Assembly (NCBI GenBank): GCA_013350335.1
Contig: CM023541.1
Location: 36,634,739-36,698,738, forward strand
Length of the DNA: 64,000 bases
Direction: 5' to 3'
Source of the DNA: Chimonanthus salicifolius
Lineage: Eukaryota; Streptophyta; Magnoliopsida; Laurales; Calycanthaceae
Shown here one piece after another: positions 23,366 through 33,486 of this stretch (position 1 is its first letter; each line of letters starts with the position of its first letter). The notes beneath the pieces were generated by a model that saw only the letters and a list, made by a program, of their open reading frames with translations, ran no database searches and had not been told where the DNA came from. The position numbers and the translations under genes are program-made.

Positions 23366-26300
23366 AGTGATACCCCAGCTCAAATTGGTGGTTAATTTAG
23401 ACAAATTTTAATTAATTAAATATTTTTAGCCAATAATTATAAGTTTTGTTATGTTGATCATGAAGAATATTGAATGAGTTTCTCAACGAGACTGAGTTTG
23501 ACTCGATCCAAGTCCGAAAACTCTTTCAAATTAATTTTTAAAGGTATAATAACAAGTTATGATTATTAATAATATTATTTTAGAGTTAAAACTTGGCTGC
23601 TTTAGAAACTCAGTCATTTAATTTCATTTCAACCTCAAATTTTAGATCTTGCATTATTTTTAAAATACGGACTTAACGGAATGCCAATCTCGATCTAATT
23701 CTACATATTTTTACTGTCTAAAATTTTATAAGTGGCAAAACGCCACTTGGATAAGGAAGACAGAATCTTAAAAATATACAAAGGAAGTTAATATTCAATC
23801 TATAATATAATTGAGCCATTTGTATCTTCAGATTTTCAAAATATCAAGTTTTTAATAGTTATTTTACGTTGAGAAATGTGAGCCGTCGAATATTCTGTCA
23901 TTTAGATGGAGTGGTTTTTGACTCCGAAACACTTTAAAACTTTAGAATATTTTTATCAGACTAATTTAATCTATCTAGATATAAAATTAAATTTTCTCCA
24001 GGAAATTCTTTAAAATTAAGAAATTTTATCAAATCGATGTTTTTCGATTAAAACACTGAGTTGTTGACCGAATTTTCTATCCAAAATTTAATACTATGTT
24101 AATAATTTAATATCTGACCTAGTGGACTATTTAGATTAAATTAGTGGGTCTTTGGAATACTCGTACTTAACAAAGGATATAAGAGGAATTCATAAAAAAG
24201 AAAATAATAATAAAATAATTTAAAAATATTTTAAGATAAGGACAAAGCTACAATTGTAACTTGTAGGCAATGGTGGATGAATTCCATTTGTTAATCGCAT
24301 ACATGCATTTTCTATTTAAGGAGGTGAAGAGCAAAGGAAGTTTTAAAAAAAAAAAAAAACCATAAACTCTGTTCCAGTGCCTCTCACTGTCTTTCGCTTT
24401 CTTCTTTTCCTTTTTTTCTTCCTTCTGTACATCCGCAAGCAGTAATAGGAAAAAAAAAAAGAGACAGCATCAACTCTTTATCTGTTATCGCTCTCTTTCT
24501 CTCCAGACTGTCTTCTCTTCTTTTCCTTCATTTTCTTTTGTTCTTTTTCCTTTTTTTTACATCCGCCAGCAGCAAGGAAAAAAAAAACCATTGCCTTCAA
24601 CATCTCTCTCTGCTTTCCACTTTCTTCTCTTCATTTTTTTTTTCGAAAAAGTCAGAAGCCATCAAGCCGTCATTGTCTCCTGTCTCTTTCTCTTCTTTCA
24701 TTTTCTTTTCTTCTTTTCTTCTCTTCTGTTCATCCGCAAGCAACATAAGTAGACAATAGCAGCCGAACTTCAAATTTTCTCGTATGTACGTCGGGTTTTC
24801 AAAACTTATTCAAATATCAACGGATTTTCTCGTGTGAGGTACCAAAATAGTTTTATTTTTAATTTTAATTTCGTAGCAGTTTAAAATTAGAATAGTTTAG
24901 TATTAGATTTTAAAATTGAATTTTTTAAAAAGGAGGGAGGATAAACTTCTCTCTTAAATTTTAAATTATACCTTTAAAATCATTTTTAAGTTCAAAACTT
25001 GTTTTCAGCCTTTAATTAAAAGAGGGAAAAAGATTAACCCCATCTAACAATTGTGTGTTTACTTTTACACATTGTGTGTTTAAATTCAGTATCGTAACCT
25101 TTGTGCCATACTATCATCCGTAGTGGTGTTAGTATCTCAGTGATACCATTTGAGGTGCCGTTTAGTCACTCAGTGGTTCATCAGTAGTAGCGCTTAGTCG
25201 CTTGGTGATACCATCTAAGGAGGTGCTTATTCACTCGATGGTCTTGAAGTGGGGCGCTGAGTACTTTTTATATTACTTGCATTGTAATTTCTGGGCCAAA
25301 AATCTCCTTTTATAGCGCGCGGAAACGCCGCTTGGTGGCCTTCTGAGATGGCTTTGGTCGTCCGGTGGTAAAATGATTTGGGCGCTGAGTACTTTTATTT
25401 AATTTCCTGCACTGTACCCTCTGGGCTCCGTCTCAATACTTTTCCCTGGCCAGGAAAAAATACGAGACCGGGCACTGAGTACTTTATATTTTTATTTTGA
25501 TGTGATGTTTTGGTTGGCTAACAACTAACTGCTGACTTAATCTAATGGAATAGAAAGAATTAGGAGGCTCACTACATTTATCATGTTTTCTTGGAAAATG
25601 CACGGGGGATGGGAAGTAGTTCGTAAATACTTCATTGACTTGAAATTTATATTATTATTTTATCTTACCGATTGTGTGATAATCTCTGCAGATAGAGGTG
25701 AGGAGACTTGAACTAATACTTGTATAGTGTTATTTGTTAAATCCACTACCACCAGACTGAAATGGGACCCATGGTCAATTAAAAATGGAAAATGCTATAT
25801 AAGTCCAAAATACGAGACCTGACACTACCTACATGTAAGAGATGTAAATGTTCTAACTGCTTAGAGCGTAGGCGTTAAAATGGTGTCGGGGAGTCGAGAA
25901 CTTATAACCTCTAACGCAGTATGGACCCATGGAGTGTCTGGAAATTGTCGGGTAAAAAAAAAAAATTGGATGAAGGATTCCTGTTATTAAATCCAGTTTT
26001 ATATGTTTGTGTGATATTAATTATTTTATTGATTTCTTAAATTGGTATTTGATACACCAAATGGTAAAGCTGAAATATGGTGGTTCTCTCATAATAAGTC
26101 CCTGTGTAAGGAGGGCACTGGAAATCATGCATTTGACATTTGCATGTGAGAATTATGATTATAAGTTAAATATGTAAAAGATAATAACTTTGAAAAATCT
26201 GATATTGGCCGTTGGGCTATAATTGTTGAGATTAGCTGAACACCGTGTGCGAACCGTTGGGTTGAATGTGTTAGTAGGCTGTGGTCGACTGCTATCAACC

Positions 26301-27051
26301 ATTGGTGTTGGATGGGCTAGTAGACCGGGTCGTAGAGACCTTATACATTTGCAAGTTGCTAAATGGGGGCTGACCCCAGTAAAAATTGGTAAAACACCTT
26401 AGAAAGTGATCATATGGTGAAAATGGGTTAAGTGGATTAACCGCATTGCATTCATGGAACATGCATTGCATATTGTTTCATGTATTATTTATGTTGGATG
26501 TTATGGTGAAAATGGGTTAAGTGGATTAACCTCATTGCATTAATGGAATATGCATTGTTTATTGTTTCATGTATTATGTTGGATTTTATGGTGAGCTCTC
26601 CCCACTGGGCTGTTGCTTATGCCCCTTACATTGCAGGATATGAACTAGAGGAAGGAATAAAGGAACCAATGGTACCTCGTTGAGAGTCAACTCAGATGTT
26701 TCCCATAGTTCCAGCTCAAGGAAATAAAATGAACCTATGGACTATTTTATGTATTTTTATAATAAATATGCCTCATGTGGCATAAAAACTTCTGTCTGTA
26801 AGTTTGATGTTTCCATGTAATATATTTATGTGTTGGTGTGCTTAATATATTGCTTCCGTGTGTATGAGTGAAAATTGTTCGGATGATTTTACTGACTATG
26901 TTTAGGAATATTTAACACATGGATATCTCGCATAGGTATTATACTCACATGGGTAATATGTTATGGAATTAGTGAATCATTAGGTTAAGGTTTAAAAAAA
27001 AAAAAAAATTTAGTCGTGTCTTGGGTCCACGTACGGGATCGGGTCGTGACA
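23366..27051 (+). mobile_element. Solo gypsy LTR (3.69 kb), opposite strand
   Basis: Flanked by the 5-bp duplication GATCC (23361-23365, 27052-27056). It starts AGTGATACCCCAGCTCAAAT, like the outer LTR end of neighbouring elements with the first T changed, and ends GGGATCGGGTCGTGACA. Near 26610-26640 it holds the family block GTGAGCTCTCCCC..CCTTACATTGCAGG in reverse of the neighbouring LTRs, and at 25120-25500 repeated CACTGAGTACTTT/GGTGATACCAT units. No internal domain or second LTR is present, so unequal recombination between two LTRs is the likely origin. A candidate TATA (CTATTTAAGG) lies near 24313. The T/C-rich frame at 24538-24759 is simple sequence of the 5' leader, not a gene. Confidence 0.75.
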
Positions 27052-27654
27052 GATCCAACTAGTCCAGATCATGAATATTATAATTTTTTTTAAACAAATA
27101 CACTTTGAAAATTAATAGATTTTAATAAAAAATAACATTTAGGTAAATATTAAAAATCAAATTGCATTTACTTAAAGGGTATTAAAACTTTATTTTGGAA
27201 ATCCAAAAAAATACAAGATGATAGCTTAAAACACAGATTAAACAAAGTATATTTTCTTAAAATTTTATGACGTCTAAAATTATTTAAAATAACTAACTCT
27301 TAGATTTCGGGATCTTTTCAGGTTAGATTTAATAACATTTCTGAAAATTAAAAATACAATAAAAGACTTTTATAATTTTAGAAATTAAATCCCTATTAAA
27401 TCAATCAATTTAACTCGAACAATGTTCAAACAATCATTAAAATTATTAAAATAACACTGTCTATGGAAAATTACCATTTTGCCTTTCCAACTAAAGTTGT
27501 TGGATCAATAAGCTATCGAGCTCCGATGGAGCGGATCCTGGATTTTTTTTCTAAAAGCCCAAACTGTAATATTCATGATTAACATATTAAAACATGATTT
27601 ATTAAAATAAATCACATTAATTAGCTCTAATTCGAGTCAGGGTATTACAATCAG

Positions 27655-28028
27655 GTGTAGTACTCAGAACAGAATTGACGATCTGAGACTCAAACAAAAG
27701 CAGGCTAGCGCGTAGATCCATGAAAGCCGGAAGTGGAGGTGCGTTGATGATGATTGTGTAGAGCATGAAATAGTCTGGGCCAAGCCCCTGAAGCACCAAT
27801 GTAACAAGGTCATCATTGGAGGCCGGTTGATGAATAGTGGCGAGAGCATCGATGAGAGATTTAGCATGCAGTAGATATTCCGAAATAGTCCTTGTGCCTT
27901 TGGAAAGGGAGAGCACCTGAATACACAAAATGAGTGGCATTGGCAAGGGACCGCTGCGAGAAATTGCGTTGGAGGCAATCCCAAATCTCTCTAGATGTGG
28001 AGAGACAAACAACGTGACTCTGATACCA
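27655..28028 (-). pseudogene. Copia gag, N-terminal/central part
   Basis: Reads the copia gag (UBN2-type) core in two frames: SREIWDCLQRNFSQRSLANA, then SLSKGTRTISEYLLHAKSLI, DDLVTLVLQGLGPDYFMLYT and ASLLLFESQ. A frameshift lies near 27900. The sequence stops at 27650 where the LARD-like LTR end begins. The primer site (plus-strand GACTCTGATACCA) directly abuts the LTR at 28029. Confidence 0.88.
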
Positions 28029-28188
28029 TGAAGAAAATATTAAACCGCCAAATTCACCCTTTTCCATTATCTCAATATAAACAAATTTACAAGCCTCTCA
28101 CAGAGGATAGAGACAAATCAATTACAATCCCTAATTTAGGGACATTGCTAAATACAGACGTACACTTATAGAGAGTCAACACATTCCA
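28029..28188 (-). repeat. Copia 5' LTR (160 bp)
   Basis: Same length and nearly the same sequence as 13801-13960. It is preceded by TGATACCA, the complement of the tRNA-Met primer site, so it is the 5' copy of a minus-strand element. Confidence 0.88.
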
Positions 28189-28598
28189 TTAATAATAATA
28201 ATTAGATTAGCATTACATTCGTATTTGAAATGTGGTTTAAGGGTGCTTTCAATTTGCCCAAATGGACAAACTTATATCCCTCTTTTTTGCCATTGAGATT
28301 TTCTTTTGTGAAGAGTTGTACGAACACAAGTCTAATCCCATATCTTTGGACTGCCATACTTACTTCATACTAACGAACTAACTGGACTAGACGAGAACTA
28401 AAGTGACGTGTTGCTAAGTAACATGCAAGTCCAAGTTGTTGAGTTTGACAGGTTACATGAGCTCTACAAAGAAGATCAATATTTTGGCCAAATTTAGAAA
28501 GTTGTGTGGAAGGGTCCTCTTAAAGACCATCTTATGCAAGACAATTTCTTATTCAAAGGTTCGATATTGTGCATACCATCTTGCTCTTTAAGAGAGCA

Positions 28599-31500
28599 TG
28601 TCATGCCTCGACCCGAAAGGTGCGCCCGGAACGCGACTGATTTTTTTTTTTTAAAGCTAAGACAACCCTCAAGCATTCTAACTGGGCCGGATCAACAGTT
28701 AGGCCCAAAGGTCACACATGATCCCAACATTTGGACTCAAACATATACCATAACTCTACCCAACAAAGACACAATAATAACACATATCAAGATCACATAA
28801 TTCCAACACCGAATTATCATTAAACACCATTAGTGTAACTACAGAAGTGTAGTAGTTTTCAATGCATTACATTGATACAAAATAAGTACCACATCCGGTA
28901 CTTTACAAAAGAAAATGGTTCCAAGAACCAGAAAGCAAAAATAAGGGTATTCCCCTCAGTGGGAATCCCAAAACAATGCCGCAGCTTATCCACCCTAAAC
29001 TTGAAATAGAGGGTTCTCCTCCTTGGGCTCTCCTCCTGAAAGGTGAGTGGGGTGACCTAGCTAGCTCAGTGAAAGAAATATTATAGTGCAGTTAAGTAAA
29101 CAACAGGTTAGCACAAAATCAACAGTTGCAATAACATCTCATGCTTGATAACCAATAAACATAATATCATCATCAGTCTCACAATTCATCATTTCGTTCC
29201 CAATACTGCTGTCATCTACCGTAACCCCTAAATACTATACTGACACCAATAGTATTGAGTTCCGACACGGTCAAAATACATCCTTGCAAGTACATCTCCG
29301 GTATACACCTCAAAACCGGCACTGACACACCTTGCCAGCCACTGTCGACCCACCTGGTCCAGTAGACGTAGCCGACACCCTTGGCGATGGTTCAATAATA
29401 AAAGGTACGTGGAAGCAGTATAACTCATAATCAACACCATAAGCATTTATAATCACCATAAACATTTCTTATAACAGTACCTCATGTCTAGGCACATGGG
29501 TGGGTTCATCAATATGAAACCGCTCATTGCTCAAGATCTATTTCAAATAACAAAACTTGTTTACATTTTAACTGTAAAGTTAAGTTCCCTCACCATATAT
29601 GTGTGGTATCGCGGTCTTTGTTCAAATAAACAAACAAGTGCACAATCAATTATAAGTCACATACATAGCATTCATATACATACAAGCAGTACTTCGAAAT
29701 CATACTTGTTTTTCCCAAAAATATCTAAGGTATATGGATTTGAGTCTCCTACTTGGTTTCTATCCTTTTAAATTATAATAATCCAGAAGATATAATAATA
29801 AAAGAGGGGGGTGCTTAGTGCAAAACTCATATTGTCTTCTGGGCATTGACCAGACTGACTTATTGAGTTAGGTTTAGATTCCTCAGATACTTCTTGGTTG
29901 TCTTCTGAATAGGACCAGATCTGACATTTTGAGTAGGGCATCGAGATCACTCAGTGCCCGACAAATATAGCGTCGGTCTGAAAGTGAAATCACTCAGTGC
30001 CCGACCAATAGAGTCAATTTGGAAGTGAATACAATAGTATATACACTATATTAATAAGAGAAGAGTGTTAGTACATTTTTAATTTAATAATGGGGTACTA
30101 ACATCACATGCAATCAATAACAATCAAACAAGATTTAACACTTAAAAAGTGGGTCCCTCGGAACATGCCTCGGAACTAGGTACTATGGCTTCAGATCATC
30201 CGAACCACACCTAAATTAGTCACTGACCTCGGATCATGGGTCTGACTTCGGATCGTCCGAAGATCGGGTCTCGGATCATCCGAAGTCCTTCCAAACCAAA
30301 AAATAGAGAAAACAGGTCTCGGTGGGTCTGGTGTCTCGGAACATCCAAAGTGAGGCTCGGATCGTCCGAGTAGGGTTCGGTCCTTCCGAGCTCTGCACTG
30401 AACATCCGGCTGAGTCAAGCTAGCCTCGGGCGCTTCTGGGCTTCAGGTGAAGCTCAGAACATCCGAGAGGTCCTCTCGGACAGTCCGAATGGTGTCACCC
30501 TCAAACCGTCCGAAGATCGACTCTCGGACCGTCCGAGAGTCGTCTTCCTCACTGTCTGCACCAGAAGACAGTGACTGTAGACACTGTATGAAATACGAAT
30601 CCAAAAACAGTGGGTCTCCCGAATTCGGTTCCCACATCTAGCCGGTCCGATGGACTCCTATGGGAGTCCTCTTTCCAAAGGGAATGGTTTAAAGTTTTAA
30701 AACTAAGCAGGCCATTAGATCTTAATCCTAAAAGCCCACTGATACTAAGAAAATCAAGATTTTCCTTAAACTTCAAAACCATTTTACACACCCAAAACTT
30801 AACCAAAACTGGTTTTTCTTGATTCTAAACCGACTGGAATTGAAAGAGGAACACTTTGATTACCTTCACTGGAGTTCCTGGGCTAAGAAATCCGGTCTTT
30901 GAAAAACTTTCTTTCTGAGCTTACGATGGAAAAATAGAGAGGAAAACAGAGGTTAAGTGAGAGTTTGGCTAGGGAAAACTCAGAGTAGCTGAGAGGGAGG
31001 GAGATAGAGATTTCAGTGGAAGTTTGCTCAGGCTGGGGGGGGGCCAATTTATAGAGTTTTAGCCTGCGGAAGGGGGCCTTTGGCCACTGCATGCCGCTGC
31101 ATGCAGCGGGTGTGGACGTTGGTACAGTGAAAACACTGTTTAGCTGGGTGGTTGCAAATAAGTCCTCTCGGATTTCTGGTTTTGCAAAAAGGCCCCTGGT
31201 TTGATAAAAACTGGATTTTTAACTAAGCCTACGATTTTGAGAACTCAAAAACTTAATCCAACCTTACAGATCAGTAGGGTTTTACAAACTCTAATTATCA
31301 TAAAAATTTTGAGATTTAGAACTCACTAAAACCCATTGATTTAAATAAAAACCATAATTTAAACACTATTTACTTAATTAAACAAATATTAAATAAAACA
31401 ATTTAGAATCTTTATTTTGGGTTTTTAAAGAATAACTAGACCATACTTAAAATAGTCTAACATAAAATACTAGTTTCGAAATTTATTTCATTTCCAAAAT

Positions 31501-31844
31501 CATTTAAAATAATTATTTTTCCCTTTTGGGGTTTTGATGGGCGGTTTTAAATACCAGTTTCTGAAAATAAAATTATTTTAAAATCAGAAATACAAATCCT
31601 TAACTAAGGAGAATAATATCATCCAATAATAATCATATAATCACATAATTTATAAAATAATAACAATAAGCCATAAAATTACCATTTTGCCCCTCCTGTT
31701 GGACGAGCTGGATCACTGAGCCTTTGAGATCGGATTGGGCCACACTTGGGCTTTTCTCAAAGCCCTAACTATAATCTTCAAGATTAACAGGTCTAAGAAA
31801 GATCATTAAGCTAAACTACGCCTAATTTGAGTTAGGGTATTACA
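28599..31844 (-). mobile_element. Solo gypsy LTR (3.25 kb) with GAGCA duplication
   Basis: Runs from TGTCATGCCTCGACCCG to GAGTTAGGGTATTACA, flanked by GAGCA at 28594-28598 and 31845-31849. It belongs to the family of the LARD-like LTR at 19373. On the minus strand a candidate TATA (CTATAAATTGG) lies near 31048-31060. A cluster of CGGA/TCCGA palindromic motifs lies at 30185-30545 (see findings). No interior or second LTR is present, so this is a recombined solo LTR. Small frames at 30191-30822 fall in the repeat cluster and are not genes. Confidence 0.9.
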
Positions 31845-31870
31845 GAGCATATCGTCAAAGAACTACGTGG

Positions 31871-32105
31871 CATTTTCGCAGAGACAAGGCTATCACCTTA
31901 GTTGACGAGCTATTGGCCAAGGATGCAAAAGATGTGTCGTGAAACACATTGGTAGATGCTATGTATGTCAAACAATAAAATGTCAAAACAGTTTTCGCAG
32001 ATACAAGACTATTACCTTAGTTGACGAGCAATTGGCCAAGGATGCAAAAGATGTGTCGTGAAACACATTGGTAGATGCTACGTATGTCAAACAATAAAAT
32101 GTCAA
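31871..32105 (+). repeat. 119-bp tandem duplication in the gypsy relic
   Basis: The segment containing TTCGCAGA..ACAAG, GTTGACGAGC and GGCCAAGGATGCAAAAGATG occurs twice with a 119-bp period (for example GGTAGATGCT at 31951 and 32070). Few differences separate the copies, so the duplication is younger than the decay of the gypsy relic. Confidence 0.85.
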
Positions 32106-32858
32106 TCACAAAGCAGAGGCTTGTAGACTCCACTACTTGTTCCAAAAACAGAATAGGACGTGACAATGGACTTTGTTCTTGGGCTTCCTCACACCCAAAA
32201 AGGTATGGATAGAGTATTCATTGTGGTTGACGGGTTTTCAGAGATTACTCATTTTCTTCCATGCAAGAAGATACAATACATTGAAAACATGTGTATGCAA
32301 AGTTTTTCACCAAATAAATCAAGGATACATAATGTACGTCGATCACCATCGAAACTTGTGGGCAAAACACTGCACAAAATTGTAAAAAGAAAATTAGCAT
32401 GTCTATTGTGCTTGCAGTTAATAGTGTATACAAACAATATTTCCAACTATACCTTATCCAGTTCCCTTCAATGATAAATTGCACTTGATTAATTTTCTTT
32501 ATTTTTTTATTTCTTATAAATGACATTAAAATAACCATATAATTTGAAAGTAGACTTGATAAGGTATAGGTGGACCAAATTCAAATTCAATTTTTGTTAT
32601 TTATCTTAATAGTCAAAATCATCAACATTATTATATCACCAAGCATCCTTATAAGATATAATGGCACATAATGATTTTGATCATTAAACTCAAGAGGTTA
32701 AAATTTGATTTTAGAGCTAAATTTTGATCCACTTACAAATCATAAAGTCTATTCTTATTTTGTATAGTTATTTTTAATAAGAAAAATGAAATTAGAATGA
32801 AAGGGATCAATTAGATAGTATAAGTAGATTTCTTCAATTAAAAACTGTTTTAATTCTC

Positions 32859-32863
<5 letters not shown>

Positions 32864-32898
<35 letters not shown>
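32864..32898. repeat. (AT)n microsatellite
   Basis: Uninterrupted AT dinucleotide run. Similar runs occur at about 22776-22822 and 50855-50880. Confidence 0.9.
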
Positions 32899-32900
<2 letters not shown>

Positions 32901-32933
32901 TTTCTTCTTCACTTTTTTATTCCAAGATTAATT

Positions 32934-33274
32934 TGTAATATCCTGAGCCATGAGCTAGAGGCTAGGCCGAAGAAAGGCTGATCCAAGTGAAACTGGATCC
33001 TTTCAGATGGGCTAACAGAGTGGGCCGGTCGGAACCGACAGTCTAGCAGTGGGTAAGAGTTGTGGAAAGTCCCACATCAGAAGTTGAGGTGTTTGAGAGG
33101 GAGTTTATAAGTAGCCTTGCTCCCTCAAACCACTAAGATACATTTTGGACCCGGACTTGGACGGTGTCAGATCTGAAAACCGTGCGGGCTCGCATGTGTG
33201 TGCGTGTGGACTCAAAGTGGACTGTATCTTGCTGGGCTGAGTCCCAGGCCCTTTTTATGGGCCGGACTGTTACA
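32934..33274 (+). mobile_element. TRIM-like solo LTR (341 bp)
   Basis: Starts TGTAATATCCTGAGCC and ends GGGCCGGACTGTTACA. Flanks TAATT (32929-32933) and TAAAT (33275-33279) match at four of five bases. It contains a CCCACATCAGA motif followed by GAGTTTATAAGTAGCC, a clear TATA promoter at about 33099-33108. The layout (CCCACATC box, TATA, GC-rich tail) parallels other TRIM LTRs such as 20840-21090. No second LTR or primer site adjoins. Confidence 0.7.
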
Positions 33275-33486
33275 TAAATATTTTTATATTTAAGTGAGAA
33301 TATCTAGATTGAGTCAATAATATTATTTCAATTTAATATTTAAGGTTATAACTTGCATTTTTTAGGTAAAATGACATCTATATGAGTTATTTGTTGCTTT
33401 TATTTAAAACCGAAATTGCATAAAATTTTATTTTGAAAAAATTAGATACTAAAAAATGGCTTTCTAAAAGGGCAATGCTGAACGTA

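Larger units (their letters stand above)
17095..27649 (-). mobile_element. LARD-like gypsy derivative inserted in the copia gag
   Basis: The right part (19373-27649) is a long LTR. Immediately inside it (19358-19369) the minus strand reads a perfect TGGTATCAGAGC primer site, so this is a 5' LTR on the minus strand. The internal DNA (17095-19372) is AT-rich and has no recognisable gag or pol. The LTR belongs to the same family as the solo LTR at 28599-31844: shared GTAAGG..GTGAGCTC block, shared GACACACCTGGGCC repeats, shared GGGTATTACA end. No 3' LTR is found before the copia sequence resumes at 17090, so the left end is deleted. Net LTR length without nested insertions is about 3.96 kb. Confidence 0.65.
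19373..27649 (-). repeat. 5' LTR of the LARD-like element, with two nested insertions
   Basis: Begins TGTAACACCTCGACCCGATG and ends GAGTCAGGGTATTACA. Nested within it are the TRIM at 20840-21461 and the opposite-strand solo LTR at 23366-27051. A candidate promoter TATA (GCTATAAATATC on the minus strand) lies near 23033-23044. Short tandem arrays occur at 20050-20165 (ACTGYCATAC-type) and 20339-20450 (GACACACCTGGGCC-type). An (AT)n run lies at about 22776-22822. Confidence 0.75.
13801..28188 (-). mobile_element. Ty1/copia element split by a nested insertion
   Basis: Two matching 160-bp LTRs (13801-13960 and 28029-28188) bracket copia coding relics on the minus strand. Gag (27655-28028) lies beside the right LTR, after a perfect primer site. 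Pre-integrase, integrase, RT and RNase H (17090-13961) run to the left LTR. The order INT before RT defines copia, and the RNase H tail (HIELDYHFIRERV, ADIFTKGL) resembles the Ale/Retrofit type (tentative). About 10.5 kb of other elements sits between gag and the pre-integrase region, with the zinc-knuckle part of gag missing. The net element is ~3.8 kb. The flanks (acagt, ttaat) do not match as a target duplication. Confidence 0.85.
28400..32450 (+). pseudogene. Plus-strand gypsy RNase H-integrase relic, interrupted
   Basis: Left part (28400-28598) translates to the end of RNase H and the start of integrase (LLSNMQVQVVEFDRLHELYK, FKGSILCIPSCSLRE) with an in-frame stop near 28494. It resumes after the solo LTR at 31850 with the HHCC remains (VCQTIKCQSQ near 32090). 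It then reaches the integrase core start at 32160-32280: [20 protein letters not shown] then [16 protein letters not shown], including the first catalytic Asp. It decays after 32300. The motif style (LGLPRTQ-type) differs from the 564-9679 element, so it is another gypsy lineage. Joining the flanks across the LTR restores one continuous domain order. Confidence 0.8.

Noticed and set aside
30191..30822. Several overlapping frames rich in Arg, Asp and Ser
   Set aside because: Caused by the CGGA/TCCGA word cluster and GC-rich part of a solo LTR; open on both strands at once.
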